Below are positions 6,200-12,849 of a DNA stretch of 13,854 nt, piece after piece. The notes beneath the pieces were generated by a model. The model had not been told where the DNA came from and ran no database searches. It saw only the letters and a program-made list of their open reading frames with translations. The translations under genes were made by a program, and so were the position numbers. The first letter of the stretch is position 1; every line of letters starts with the position of its first letter. Source of the DNA: Microcaldota archaeon (GTDB taxonomy: Archaea; Micrarchaeota; Micrarchaeia; Micrarchaeales; CABMGC01); the NCBI GenBank assembly GCA_021792235.1, contig JAJYVC010000032.1, positions 1 through 13,854 of the forward strand, written 5' to 3'.

Positions 6200-6756
6200 C
6201 CATGAAGAGTGGAATACGTATCCTTGCAATAGACGACTCTAAGTTCAACCGTGGCGACAAGAGCGTGCTAGTGGTAGGGGTTGTTGAAAGACTTGGAATA
6301 GTGGAGGGTGTGCTTTCGTGCCGAGTGGAGGCCGACGGCAATAATGCAACCTCAAAGATATCACGGATGATATCTGGATCAAGATTTAGGGAGCAGCTAA
6401 GGCTTATCGCCATCAATGGAACGACGGTTGCCGGAACCAACGTAGTGGACATCACAAAGATACACTCGAGGTTCGGGCTCCCCGTAATTGCAGTCACAAG
6501 AAAGAGGCCACATCCGAGGATGCTTAGGGCAAGCATAAATGCTGCAAAGAAAAAAGGATATGCAGAAAAAGCAGCCATAATAGACAAGATATCAAAGGTG
6601 TCTGATATCAATAGAGTGTCAGGATTCTATCTGCAGAGTGTAGGTGCAGTAGGCAGCGTCGTGGCAAAGCATATTGAAAATGCTGTAGGAGCGCTCAGGC
6701 TTGCACATATTATTGCAGGAGGAGTATCCAGAGGCGAATCCAGAGGCAGGTTATGA
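6196..6756 (+). CDS. DUF99 (UPF0215) family protein
   Basis: This 186-residue protein matches the archaeal DUF99 family over its whole length. The blocks are ILAIDDSKF near the N-terminus, VLVVGVVERLGIVEGVLSC, GSRFREQLRLIAINGTTVAG with NVVDITKIH, GLPVIAVTRKRPHPRML, and the ending LRLAHIIAGGVSRGESRGR. The fold is predicted to be related to endonuclease V, but no biochemical role is established. I see acidic residues (the DD of AIDDSKF) where an RNase H-like fold would place a metal ligand; that is inference only. The ATG overlaps the rpo11 stop by 4 bases, so the two are probably co-translated; a second ATG at 6202 is a possible alternative. It ends where the family normally ends, so the debris downstream has not damaged it. 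Confidence 0.9.
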   Translation: MTMKSGIRILAIDDSKFNRGDKSVLVVGVVERLGIVEGVLSCRVEADGNNATSKISRMISGSRFREQLRLIAINGTTVAGTNVVDITKIHSRFGLPVIAVTRKRPHPRMLRASINAAKKKGYAEKAAIIDKISKVSDINRVSGFYLQSVGAVGSVVAKHIENAVGALRLAHIIAGGVSRGESRGRL

Positions 6757-6757
6757 A

Positions 6758-7405
6758 ACCAGATTTCGCTGCTATAAGCTAGGTGAGAAGGGATCACTGT
6801 GGCTCAGGATAATGGTAAATGGCAAGCAGGTGCATGCAAGCACTCCGGACGACGAAGTGAATTCCTACAGATATGCTATAAAATTTTTAGGCGAAGCAGA
6901 CGAGTTCCTGCCCAATAAGTATAGCGGGAAAAATCCTCTGTTCGAGCCAAGCTATTCAACTTTAGAGATGACCAAGCATGATAAGAATGTGGACAGCGTA
7001 AACATAGTGCCAGGTACGGACGTATCATACATTGACTGCAGGGTTCTGCCCGAATATAATCTAGATGACATACTCGATGACCTAAGGAGCATCGCAAAAT
7101 CAGATAAGTATGGAAAGGTCAGGATAGAGATAGAGCAGTTCAAGAGGGAAGATGCTGCGCAGATAACGTCACCTGATTCTGAGATAGTAAAACTTATCGA
7201 ATCGGCGGTGATTGACATTAGACACATAACTACTAAGAAATCAGGCATTGGAGGAGGCACATGCGCGGCGTTCGCAAGAAGGGCAGGCATGGATGCAGTG
7301 GCATGGTCCACATCCGCAGAGGTGGCCCATCAGCCCAATAAATACGCTAGGATATCTGACATAATAAACGATGCGAAGGTTCTCACATATATTTGCCTGG
7401 AATAA
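6758..7405 (+). pseudogene. M20-family metallopeptidase/deacylase, 5'-truncated remnant
   Basis: The frame is open from within the end of DUF99 and recognisable M20 homology starts around 6778: GEKGSLWLRIMVNGKQVHAS (the start of the dimerisation/lid domain). It continues with SVNIVPGTDVSYIDCRVLPE, the lid-to-catalytic return strand, then GIGGGTCAAFARRAGMDAVAW and STSAEVAHQPNKYARISDI, which holds the C-terminal metal-binding His. M20 enzymes (DapE/ArgE/carnosinase-like) are about 400 residues. Here the N-terminal half, with the HxD pair, the bridging Asp and the Glu-Glu pair, is absent, because DUF99 occupies that place. No good start codon precedes the homology; ATG 6812 is internal. The remnant cannot bind its two zinc ions and is probably inactive. 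MKPDFAAIS in another frame at 6753-6779 could be further eroded M20 sequence. Confidence 0.75.
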
Positions 7406-7414
7406 GGAGCAGCA

Positions 7415-8116
7415 CTATGTCCTCCCAAGGTTCTTTATTATTGTGCGCAGTATTGCATAGCCGTCACTGAATGTGCGCAGCTTCGGCTCCCCAGCTACTC
7501 GCTTCTTTTCTATGCTTGGAACTTCTAGTACCTTAAGGTTGTTCTTTACGGCCTTTATGCTTATCTCCGTCTCTATCCCAAATCCCTTCTCCTTGAGGCT
7601 GAGTTTTTTCATCACGCTCTTCTTGAAGGAGCGGTATCCATAGCACATGTCACTGTAGTTCGCATTGAATAAGCTGTTGACAAGGAATACGAAGAACATG
7701 TTGCCGAGCTTCCTGACAGGAGATATGTCCTCTGACCTCCCTCCTGCCATGAATCTTGACCCCATGCAGACATCATACCCTATCTTTATGCCATCTATGA
7801 GTAGCCCCATCTCCTTAGGGTCTGTTGATAGGTCGGCATCCATGGAAACGAGTATATTGCCTCTTGCAGCGTTAAGCCCTTTTATAAGTGCGGATCCCTT
7901 TCCTATGTCATCATAAAGCACCCTCGCCCCGTGCCTCTCGGCTATCCTAACGGTATCGTCAGATGAGTGGCCGTCGACAACTATTATCTCATAAGCATCA
8001 TTACTCATCATCCGCTTGACTCCTTCAAGGACCCTGCCTATGTTCCTGCCCTCATTGAGCGCTGGTATCACGACCGATATGAGATCTTTGTCTGGACTAC
8101 CCAATGCATCACTCAT
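7415..8116 (-). CDS. Family 2 glycosyltransferase, polyprenyl-phosphate sugar transferase type
   Basis: This 233-residue GT-A protein has the GT2 layout. The start SVVIPALNEGRNIGRVL (about 14-30) binds the nucleotide. EIIVVDGHSSDDTVRIAERH follows, then GKGSALIKGLNAARGNILVS and the metal-binding DAD motif at D93-D95. GSRFMAGGRS (about 119-128) and CYGYRSFKKS complete the DPM1/AglJ-like pattern. There is no C-terminal membrane segment, so it resembles soluble DPM1-type enzymes that move a sugar from a nucleotide sugar to dolichyl/polyprenyl phosphate at the cytosolic membrane face. The sugar cannot be read from sequence. ATG 8116 overlaps the NMD3 end by 8 bases, and no clear Shine-Dalgarno precedes it, which suggests coupled translation. 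It is the last gene of the secFD operon and ends 9 bases from the convergent M20 remnant. Confidence 0.88.
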   Translation of the reverse strand: MSDALGSPDKDLISVVIPALNEGRNIGRVLEGVKRMMSNDAYEIIVVDGHSSDDTVRIAERHGARVLYDDIGKGSALIKGLNAARGNILVSMDADLSTDPKEMGLLIDGIKIGYDVCMGSRFMAGGRSEDISPVRKLGNMFFVFLVNSLFNANYSDMCYGYRSFKKSVMKKLSLKEKGFGIETEISIKAVKNNLKVLEVPSIEKKRVAGEPKLRTFSDGYAILRTIIKNLGRT

Positions 8117-8750
8117 ATCTTACAGCGTATGTGTTCTTGTATATCCTCTTCCCATTCTTCACTCCTGCAAGGGTATACGAATTCGTTGAATGCAGGCCTG
8201 ATCTGGATAGGTACGCCTGAGCAAGGCGCTTGCTGCTCAGGTATACATCATATCCGCCACTGGATTCGCGCTCTATGCGCGTCACGAACTCATTGTTTAA
8301 GTCGAAGAACCGCGTTATGCGCTCTATGAACTTTGATATCTTGTGGCCGTTGCCCCTTAGCTGTATGACGGCCTCATAATAGTTGCACGCCTTCTTGTAG
8401 CATACGTCGCACAGCGCCTTTTTCTGAACTATCTCAACCTTGGTCTCCACGGAGAGCGTCCCATGCATGGTATCATCAGAGACATCGAGCATGGCAGAGG
8501 CGTCATCGTAGTCAATCAAGTGGACCTTGCACCTGCCAAACTGGGGCCTTATTGCGACTTCCAGATTCCTGCCGCTAGGCTCTGCGAATGACTTGCCAGC
8601 TTTTATCCTCCCACAGCGCTTGCATATGGTTATGTCAACTGATTTGGGAAGGGCTGAGAGGAGCTTGGCCTTTGCACAGCTTTCGCAGAAATTGCCAAGA
8701 AACCTGACCTTATCGCTGGAGTTGCCGCATGTGGGACAGAACCTAGGCAT
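8109..8750 (-). CDS. nmd3: NMD3 family zinc-finger protein (ribosome export/quality factor homologue)
   Basis: From ATG 8750 the protein is 213 residues. The N-terminal part holds four CxxC pairs: C5/C8, C22/C25, C43/C46 and C114/C117, enough for two zinc sites, then a helical ISKFIERITRFFDLNNEF segment and the ending NGKRIYKNTYAVRY seen in archaeal NMD3. Eukaryotic NMD3 is a 60S export adapter. Archaea have no nucleus, so a role in large-subunit maturation or recycling is likely but unproven. The frame extends upstream by 27 codons to 8831, but those codons lie wholly inside secD, and GGTG sits 6 bases before ATG 8750, so the shorter form is preferred. It overlaps secD by 8 bases and the glycosyltransferase by 8 bases. 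Confidence 0.85.
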   Translation of the reverse strand: MPRFCPTCGNSSDKVRFLGNFCESCAKAKLLSALPKSVDITICKRCGRIKAGKSFAEPSGRNLEVAIRPQFGRCKVHLIDYDDASAMLDVSDDTMHGTLSVETKVEIVQKKALCDVCYKKACNYYEAVIQLRGNGHKISKFIERITRFFDLNNEFVTRIERESSGGYDVYLSSKRLAQAYLSRSGLHSTNSYTLAGVKNGKRIYKNTYAVRYE

Positions 8751-10341
8751 TTGTAGCACCCGGCTTTGAATAATGCCTGCTGAGTATTGCCGCGTATGAA
8801 GGCCTGGTAACGAACACACCGAGAAGCGCACCTATGATGGTAGACTCGGAGAAGCCTATGACAGACACAAGTGATGTTGAGAAGAAGAGCGGAAGCATTG
8901 CTATTATGAGAAGGAAGGCGTCAGCATACACCACGTAGAACGCGTTACTAAGCCGTATCTTCATAGTGGCATCAGTACCTCTGTTGAGTATCTCGTCCGA
9001 TATTATTATCTGCGCATCGACGCCGGTGCCTATTACAGCTATCATACCCGCTATCGCAGCAAGATCTATGGTGCCTATCAAGCCTATTACCGAGAGTATT
9101 ATGAACAGCTCTGCAAGCGTGGTCAGCAATATAGGAGATATTAGGAATATCCTCCTGTACCTCAGAGCTATTACTATGGATACTGCAATAACTGCGAGAA
9201 CCAATGCTATCACGCTGATCCTCTCGAACTGCGCTCCCAGAGTAGGCTGCGTTACGGTCGGCGTGCCGACTATCACCTGCACAGGAAGCGCACCTCCGGT
9301 TAGTATGCTCTGAACGAGCTTTGCCTGGTCAGTTGCGTATGTGGTTTGGGCTGAGACGGACAGAGTGGATGGCGCTGTGCCAGATATGGTGTAGCTCTCG
9401 CTTATATTTCCGTTTGTTATGCTAGGGTTCAGAATGGGAGCGGTAAGAAGACCGACCGCAGGCCATGAGTTCAATAGCTCAGATACGCCTGAAGCATTCT
9501 GCCCTACTTGGAATGCTGGCGTCATGTTAGATCCAGTTACTTTCGTAATGGTGTAGTTAAGAGCAGTTAGGTTGTTTATTATGAATGATGGAGTGTTATT
9601 CTGCAGTATCACGGTCCTGTACCTGCCCGCGTTCTCCTTGAAGAATCCGTAGGTTGCATTCCAGTTGCCTGCATTTGGATTAAGAAGCTCTATTGGTATT
9701 GTCTTGTTTCCCAGCGCAAGGGCCGCATTGAGATCTGCTATCTCTGTCCTCTGCGATGCGCCTATCGAAGTTCCGAGTAGTGAGGTATTCAGGAGCACCA
9801 CTGCGCTTGAAGGCCTGTCCAGATACATGTAGATCGGCTTGTTTGCCTGCCCGAACACTATCTTTGAAAACTGCACTGCTGCCTGCTGCGTTATATAGAA
9901 ATTCACTGACCATGAGACATTCGAGCCTATGACTGTAGGCTGGCTTGCACCCACGCTTCCGCTTAGTATGCCGCTTCCGTCAACAGCCACTTTTCCATTC
10001 ACTATCCCTTGGAACTGACCCTGGCTCTGTATCAGCGATATCGTGCCCTGGATGTCGCTCTGGTTCACGCTTGGTATATCTACAAGGATCTGCGAGGTCC
10101 CTACACCTTCTATGCTTATTTGCTTCAGCCCGAACGTAGAGAGCCTCTGCTGGAGTATCGAAATTATCTGGTTTGTCTGGTTAGGGCTGACGCTGTGTTC
10201 AAGTGTGATTGGTATCTGCGTGCCTCCTGCAAATTCTATGCCCAGATGCAGACCGAACCTGTAGTCCGATATGGCTAGCAAAACTACAAACAGAAGCAGG
10301 CCCAGGACCCGCTTGTCCTTTAGATAATCAAAAAACGACAT
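8743..10341 (-). CDS. secD: SecD protein-export membrane subunit
   Basis: This 532-residue SecD has TM1 at about 11-29, a large extracytoplasmic P1 region (about 30-370) and five more membrane segments between about 372 and 515. The first P1 block, LGIEFAGGTQIPITLE then LQQRLSTFGLKQISIEGVG, is the SecD hallmark. IGTGVDAQIIISDEILNR, with conserved membrane Asp D442, is the RND-type motif. SecD works with SecF at the Sec translocon, pulling secreted proteins out using ion motive force. The P1 region carries twelve Asn-X-Ser/Thr sequons and none appear in the membrane half. Start and stop codons join secF as TGATG, a one-base overlap. Length is within the archaeal range of about 400-550. Confidence 0.95.
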   Translation of the reverse strand: MSFFDYLKDKRVLGLLLFVVLLAISDYRFGLHLGIEFAGGTQIPITLEHSVSPNQTNQIISILQQRLSTFGLKQISIEGVGTSQILVDIPSVNQSDIQGTISLIQSQGQFQGIVNGKVAVDGSGILSGSVGASQPTVIGSNVSWSVNFYITQQAAVQFSKIVFGQANKPIYMYLDRPSSAVVLLNTSLLGTSIGASQRTEIADLNAALALGNKTIPIELLNPNAGNWNATYGFFKENAGRYRTVILQNNTPSFIINNLTALNYTITKVTGSNMTPAFQVGQNASGVSELLNSWPAVGLLTAPILNPSITNGNISESYTISGTAPSTLSVSAQTTYATDQAKLVQSILTGGALPVQVIVGTPTVTQPTLGAQFERISVIALVLAVIAVSIVIALRYRRIFLISPILLTTLAELFIILSVIGLIGTIDLAAIAGMIAVIGTGVDAQIIISDEILNRGTDATMKIRLSNAFYVVYADAFLLIIAMLPLFFSTSLVSVIGFSESTIIGALLGVFVTRPSYAAILSRHYSKPGATNA

Positions 10342-11498
10342 CAGGATCCCTTGTTCTTCTTATTGACATACATGAGTATGATTGATGCATTGCCAAGCCA
10401 GGTGGTTGCCAGATCTGCTATCAGGCCGAAAAGCACCACTCCTGCTATCTCGTAATATGTTGGCACGTACTCTATGTATGATATTGCAAATAATACGGCG
10501 AATGACACTATGGCAGTGAATGTCATGGTGAGCCCCGTCCGCATGGATCCGTACGCCCTGCTCTCAGGAGTGCCTTCATGTCTCTTCAGTATTCTTATTG
10601 CCGTGAGCACATCTGTATCTATTGAATATCCAAGAAGCATGAGTAAGCCACCTATGCTTGCAGTCCCCAGAGGTATCTTGAATAATGCCATCGCCCCAAG
10701 CGCGACTATCATGTCATTGGCCGCACCGAATACAACTGCAAACGAAGGCACAGCTGACCTGAATATTATGAACACTATTATGGAGATCAGTACGAATGCA
10801 GTTATTATTATCGTCTGCAGCTGCTGCAGGAAATAGGAGCTCTGCAGCACAGTTATGTCCTGATATGAATACGATTTGAAAGGTACTACATTTGATATTG
10901 AACTTATCAGGCCTTTCTGGTACTTTGCTGTGGCATTGTTGTATAATGACTGGGCAGTAGCAAGCATGGAATCGGCGCTGCTGGTGTTCTCTGGAGGATT
11001 GGCTACGAATGGCGCAAGCGCCTGCGTTTCCAGGCCAAGGTATTTGTTTATTTGCGAGAATGATGAATTTTCGCCCTGCAAGGCCAGAGCATACATATTC
11101 TGGAGAGTCTGGTTGGAGGGATTCCTTGAAAGTGCGAACCTGTAGTTTGTTGCGTTTAGCACATCCTGTGTGTAGTTGGCATGATACTGGTACAGCAGCA
11201 ACAAATAGCCTTCTGCATTGGAGATGCTCTTGTTAGCGGGAACGGTTATAAGAACCTGACCAGAGCTGACCTGTACTGAGGGTGCTGGTATCCCGTACCT
11301 ACTTGACAGCTGGTATGCTATCTGCTGAGCGCTAAGCGTGGTGTTTGCCTGGAGCGTTATGCTCGATCCCCCACTAAGTGTGGAATCTAGTATTATACCA
11401 CGCGAAAAGTAGATGCCAAGCAGCATCAATATTACAGGTATAGCTATCAGAAACTTGAGATTCCTATGCGTATATATGTTTGGTATGGAAAATGCCAT
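10341..11498 (-). CDS. secF: SecF protein-export membrane subunit, with enlarged loop
   Basis: SecF has TM1 (about 15-35), an extracytoplasmic region to about residue 225, then five membrane segments. The motif GYSIDTDVLTAIRILKRHEG, with membrane Asp residues, is the archaeal SecF RND signature. GGSSITLQ after TM1 is the usual first beta strand of the P4-like domain. Archaeal SecF proteins are usually near 280-300 residues; this one is 385, because about 100 extra residues (about 100-205), mostly helical and sequon-rich, sit in the loop. Start choice: ATG 11498 gives MAFSIPNIYTHRNLKFL; TTG 11507 would add three residues. Neither has a clear Shine-Dalgarno. It begins shortly after the small membrane protein gene and overlaps secD by one base. 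Confidence 0.93.
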   Translation of the reverse strand: MAFSIPNIYTHRNLKFLIAIPVILMLLGIYFSRGIILDSTLSGGSSITLQANTTLSAQQIAYQLSSRYGIPAPSVQVSSGQVLITVPANKSISNAEGYLLLLYQYHANYTQDVLNATNYRFALSRNPSNQTLQNMYALALQGENSSFSQINKYLGLETQALAPFVANPPENTSSADSMLATAQSLYNNATAKYQKGLISSISNVVPFKSYSYQDITVLQSSYFLQQLQTIIITAFVLISIIVFIIFRSAVPSFAVVFGAANDMIVALGAMALFKIPLGTASIGGLLMLLGYSIDTDVLTAIRILKRHEGTPESRAYGSMRTGLTMTFTAIVSFAVLFAISYIEYVPTYYEIAGVVLFGLIADLATTWLGNASIILMYVNKKNKGS

Positions 11499-11515
11499 CA
11501 AGATCAAGCTTTACT

Positions 11516-11800
11516 TCAGTTGAACTTCCTCATGAACTGATGATGAAGCGCTTCTGTTAGTCCGTACAGTATAAGCATGACTGCAAATACCAGGAAGGCC
11601 GTGCCGAGGAACAGCGTTACTGAGGTGAATATGTAGTTGTAGTAGACCAGCAGCACCCCTATTATTATGAAATATATGCTCCAGAAAAGCGCACGAAATA
11701 TGTGCCATCCCCTGTGTCTCTCCCTGTACTGGAGCATACGCTCCATCAACAGCTTGGGATCTACAACGACAACCCTGTTGTCCTTCTGCTGTGCTGGCAT
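11516..11800 (-). CDS. Small two-TM membrane protein upstream of secFD, unrecognised
   Basis: This 94-residue protein is not one I recognise. The first 33 residues are hydrophilic and charged (PKLLMERMLQYRERHRGWH). Two membrane helices follow, about 34-53 (FRALFWSIYFIIIGVLLVYY) and about 57-80 (SVTLFLGTAFLVFAVMLILYG), then a short basic tail ending MRKFN. With both ends basic, the positive-inside rule predicts both termini in the cytosol. It is the promoter-proximal gene of the secF-secD-nmd3-glycosyltransferase operon, only 9-18 bases ahead of secF. A role in the Sec complex is an attractive but untested guess from position. Other possibilities are an unrelated membrane anchor or a lineage-specific protein. 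Confidence 0.75.
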   Translation of the reverse strand: MPAQQKDNRVVVVDPKLLMERMLQYRERHRGWHIFRALFWSIYFIIIGVLLVYYNYIFTSVTLFLGTAFLVFAVMLILYGLTEALHHQFMRKFN

Positions 11801-11826
11801 AAGTATCAGTATAGGCTACATTACCA

Positions 11827-11836
11827 AATATTTTAA
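11827..11836 (-). promoter_or_regulatory. TATA box of the secFD operon
   Basis: On the minus strand the sequence reads TTAAAATATT, preceded by a purine-rich AAAGAG that could serve as a BRE. Its centre is about 31 bases before ATG 11800, so the transcript would have a leader of only a few bases. I see no Shine-Dalgarno in that leader. Confidence 0.5.
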
Positions 11837-11861
11837 CTCTTTCGGGAAGTGCGGCAACGGT

Positions 11862-12110
11862 TTATCCTCGTTGAGCTTTCATATAGGCAGCATTCCTCTC
11901 AGCAAGCCTTGCATGCAACTCCCCTTTTTCCGAATTAAATTCCTGTAGAGTTATCATGCCGTGCCTTAGTGAGCTTTGGAGACATGTTAACTTCTCGGCT
12001 TCTGAATATACTGCAAGATAAGGTACGTTTGGGTACCTGCTCTGAAGCAATGCAGCATTGGTCTTCTCAGCGGATATCCTTGGCCCTAAAACTCCATACT
12101 CTTGTGCCAT
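11862..12110 (-). CDS. Hypothetical protein, 82 residues
   Basis: I do not recognise this protein. From ATG 12110 it is 82 residues: MAQEYGVLGPRISAEKTNAA, then ALLQSRYPNVPYLAVYSEAE, a helix with LTCLQSSLRHGMITLQEFNS and a charged helical tail (ELHARLAERNAAYMKAQRG). It is soluble, with no membrane segment or signal peptide. One cysteine and no metal-type motif are visible. Start choice: the frame extends to 12185, but those codons pass through the TATA box. GTGAT, a match to the 16S 3' end, sits 4 bases before ATG 12110. It ends 61 bases from the secFD operon and may be followed by it in the same transcript, though that operon has its own TATA box. Whether it is a real gene rests on this start signal and good codon flow. 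Confidence 0.6.
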   Translation of the reverse strand: MAQEYGVLGPRISAEKTNAALLQSRYPNVPYLAVYSEAEKLTCLQSSLRHGMITLQEFNSEKGELHARLAERNAAYMKAQRG

Positions 12111-12140
12111 ACAAATCACTTCTTCTGCTTTAATATACCA

Positions 12141-12150
12141 GATATATAAT
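12141..12150 (-). promoter_or_regulatory. TATA box for the 82-residue gene
   Basis: The minus strand reads ATTATATATC, the same string found before rps19e. The centre is about 36 bases before ATG 12110, giving a leader of about 10 bases that would just include the GTGAT Shine-Dalgarno match. Confidence 0.55.
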
Positions 12151-12186
12151 CCTTGCTGGATATGCTTCGAAGACGTATGAATCATG

Positions 12187-12196
12187 TTTAAATATA
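12187..12196 (+). promoter_or_regulatory. TATA box for the 149-residue gene, leaderless
   Basis: TTTAAATATA has its centre about 26 bases before ATG 12218, so transcription should start at or next to the ATG. No Shine-Dalgarno is present in the CTAATTTCAGC upstream. With the minus-strand box at 12141-12150 it forms a divergent promoter pair about 45 bases apart. Confidence 0.55.
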
Positions 12197-12217
12197 AGAC
12201 CTGACTCTAATTTCAGC

Positions 12218-12667
12218 ATGAATAAACACCCTAGATTGCAGGATAGATGGCTCACTCTTAAGGCGGCAACTAAACAGGCATTGGATGTTGGCGTGCCAAA
12301 GGATCCGTTCGCAGAAGGGGATGGAGCATTGGTACTTAAGGAGAGCGCAACGCTAAGGAGAAGGATAAAAGCTCTTGCTGATTTCAATGACATTCCGCTA
12401 CTGCTGCATTATGGACAGAGATGGATTTATGGCAAATTTGCAATTGCATGTGTACGCAGAGTTGGGGAGCTGTATGAATATGCGACATCAGAGGATAGGG
12501 AACTGATAGATGCAGTGATTATACGAATAATAGATGGGGAAGATGCGAAGCTTAGCATCGCCGCTATCGGAGTTTGCAGAGACCTTGATAAGTTACAGCA
12601 CATCGCAGCAGTGACTCCGCGCCAAGACCTGAAAGATGCACTTAGGAAGAGGATAGATGAATTATAG
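12218..12667 (+). CDS. Hypothetical helical protein, 149 residues
   Basis: I do not recognise this protein. The 149-residue sequence is predicted mostly helical: basic N-terminus MNKHPRLQDRWLTLKAATKQ, an acidic turn (KDPFAEGDGALVLKES), then repeated helices (RRRIKALADFNDIPLLLHYG, FAIACVRRVGELYEYATSED, LIDAVIIRIIDGEDAKLSIA). The last third (SIAAIGVCRDLDKLQHIAAV and DLKDALRKRIDEL) has the rhythm of HEAT-like helical pairs, but that is only a visual impression. No membrane segment, zinc motif or catalytic motif is visible. The coding frame has normal ATA/AGG-rich codon use like its neighbours. It is transcribed divergently from the 82-residue gene and stands alone. The next feature on the opposite strand is a tRNA-Leu. 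Confidence 0.72.
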   Translation: MNKHPRLQDRWLTLKAATKQALDVGVPKDPFAEGDGALVLKESATLRRRIKALADFNDIPLLLHYGQRWIYGKFAIACVRRVGELYEYATSEDRELIDAVIIRIIDGEDAKLSIAAIGVCRDLDKLQHIAAVTPRQDLKDALRKRIDEL

Positions 12668-12701
12668 CAAGCGCAGTACTCAAAGACATTGTTGTGCGGA
12701 A

Positions 12702-12787
12702 TGCGGGGGGAGAGATTTGAACTCTCGTATCCACAAAGGAAACAGGCCCTGAACCTGTCGCATTTGACCAAGCTCTGCCACCCCCGC
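12702..12787 (-). tRNA. tRNA-Leu(CAG)
   Basis: The minus strand folds as a class II tRNA of 86 bases. The acceptor stem pairs GCGGGGG with CCCCCGC, with discriminator A at 12702. The anticodon stem ACAGG/CCTGT encloses the loop TTCAGGG, giving anticodon CAG, which reads the leucine codon CTG. A long variable arm (TTCCTTTGTGGATAC) follows, as expected for leucine, then the T arm GAGAG-TTCAAAT-CTCTC. CCA is not encoded; the bases after the discriminator are TTCC. There is no intron in the anticodon loop. The A-box and B-box-like internal sequences are those of any archaeal tRNA. Confidence 0.96.
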
Positions 12788-12810
12788 ATGATAAGGTTCT
12801 TGGCAAGAAC

Positions 12811-12820
12811 AATATTAAAG
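12811..12820 (-). promoter_or_regulatory. TATA box for tRNA-Leu, close to the GTPase promoter
   Basis: The minus strand reads CTTTAATATT with its centre about 28 bases upstream of the first tRNA base at 12787, the right distance for an archaeal tRNA promoter. The same AT-rich island (12811-12840, continuing ATTAAAAAAT on the plus strand) is the only promoter-like sequence available to the GTPase gene starting at 12850, so the two promoters must be interleaved. Confidence 0.5.
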
Positions 12821-12849
12821 CACACATCATATTAAAAAATAGTGATTAT

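Noticed and set aside
8751..8831. 27-residue N-terminal extension of NMD3
   Set aside because: It lies wholly within the secD coding end and does not resemble NMD3. ATG 8750 has a GGTG site and directly precedes the first CxxC.
12111..12185. 25-residue N-terminal extension of the 82-residue hypothetical protein
   Set aside because: These codons run across the TATA box and the likely transcription start, so they could not be translated from that promoter.
12702..12787. Intron in tRNA-Leu
   Set aside because: The anticodon loop is a normal seven bases and the extra length is fully explained by the class II variable arm.
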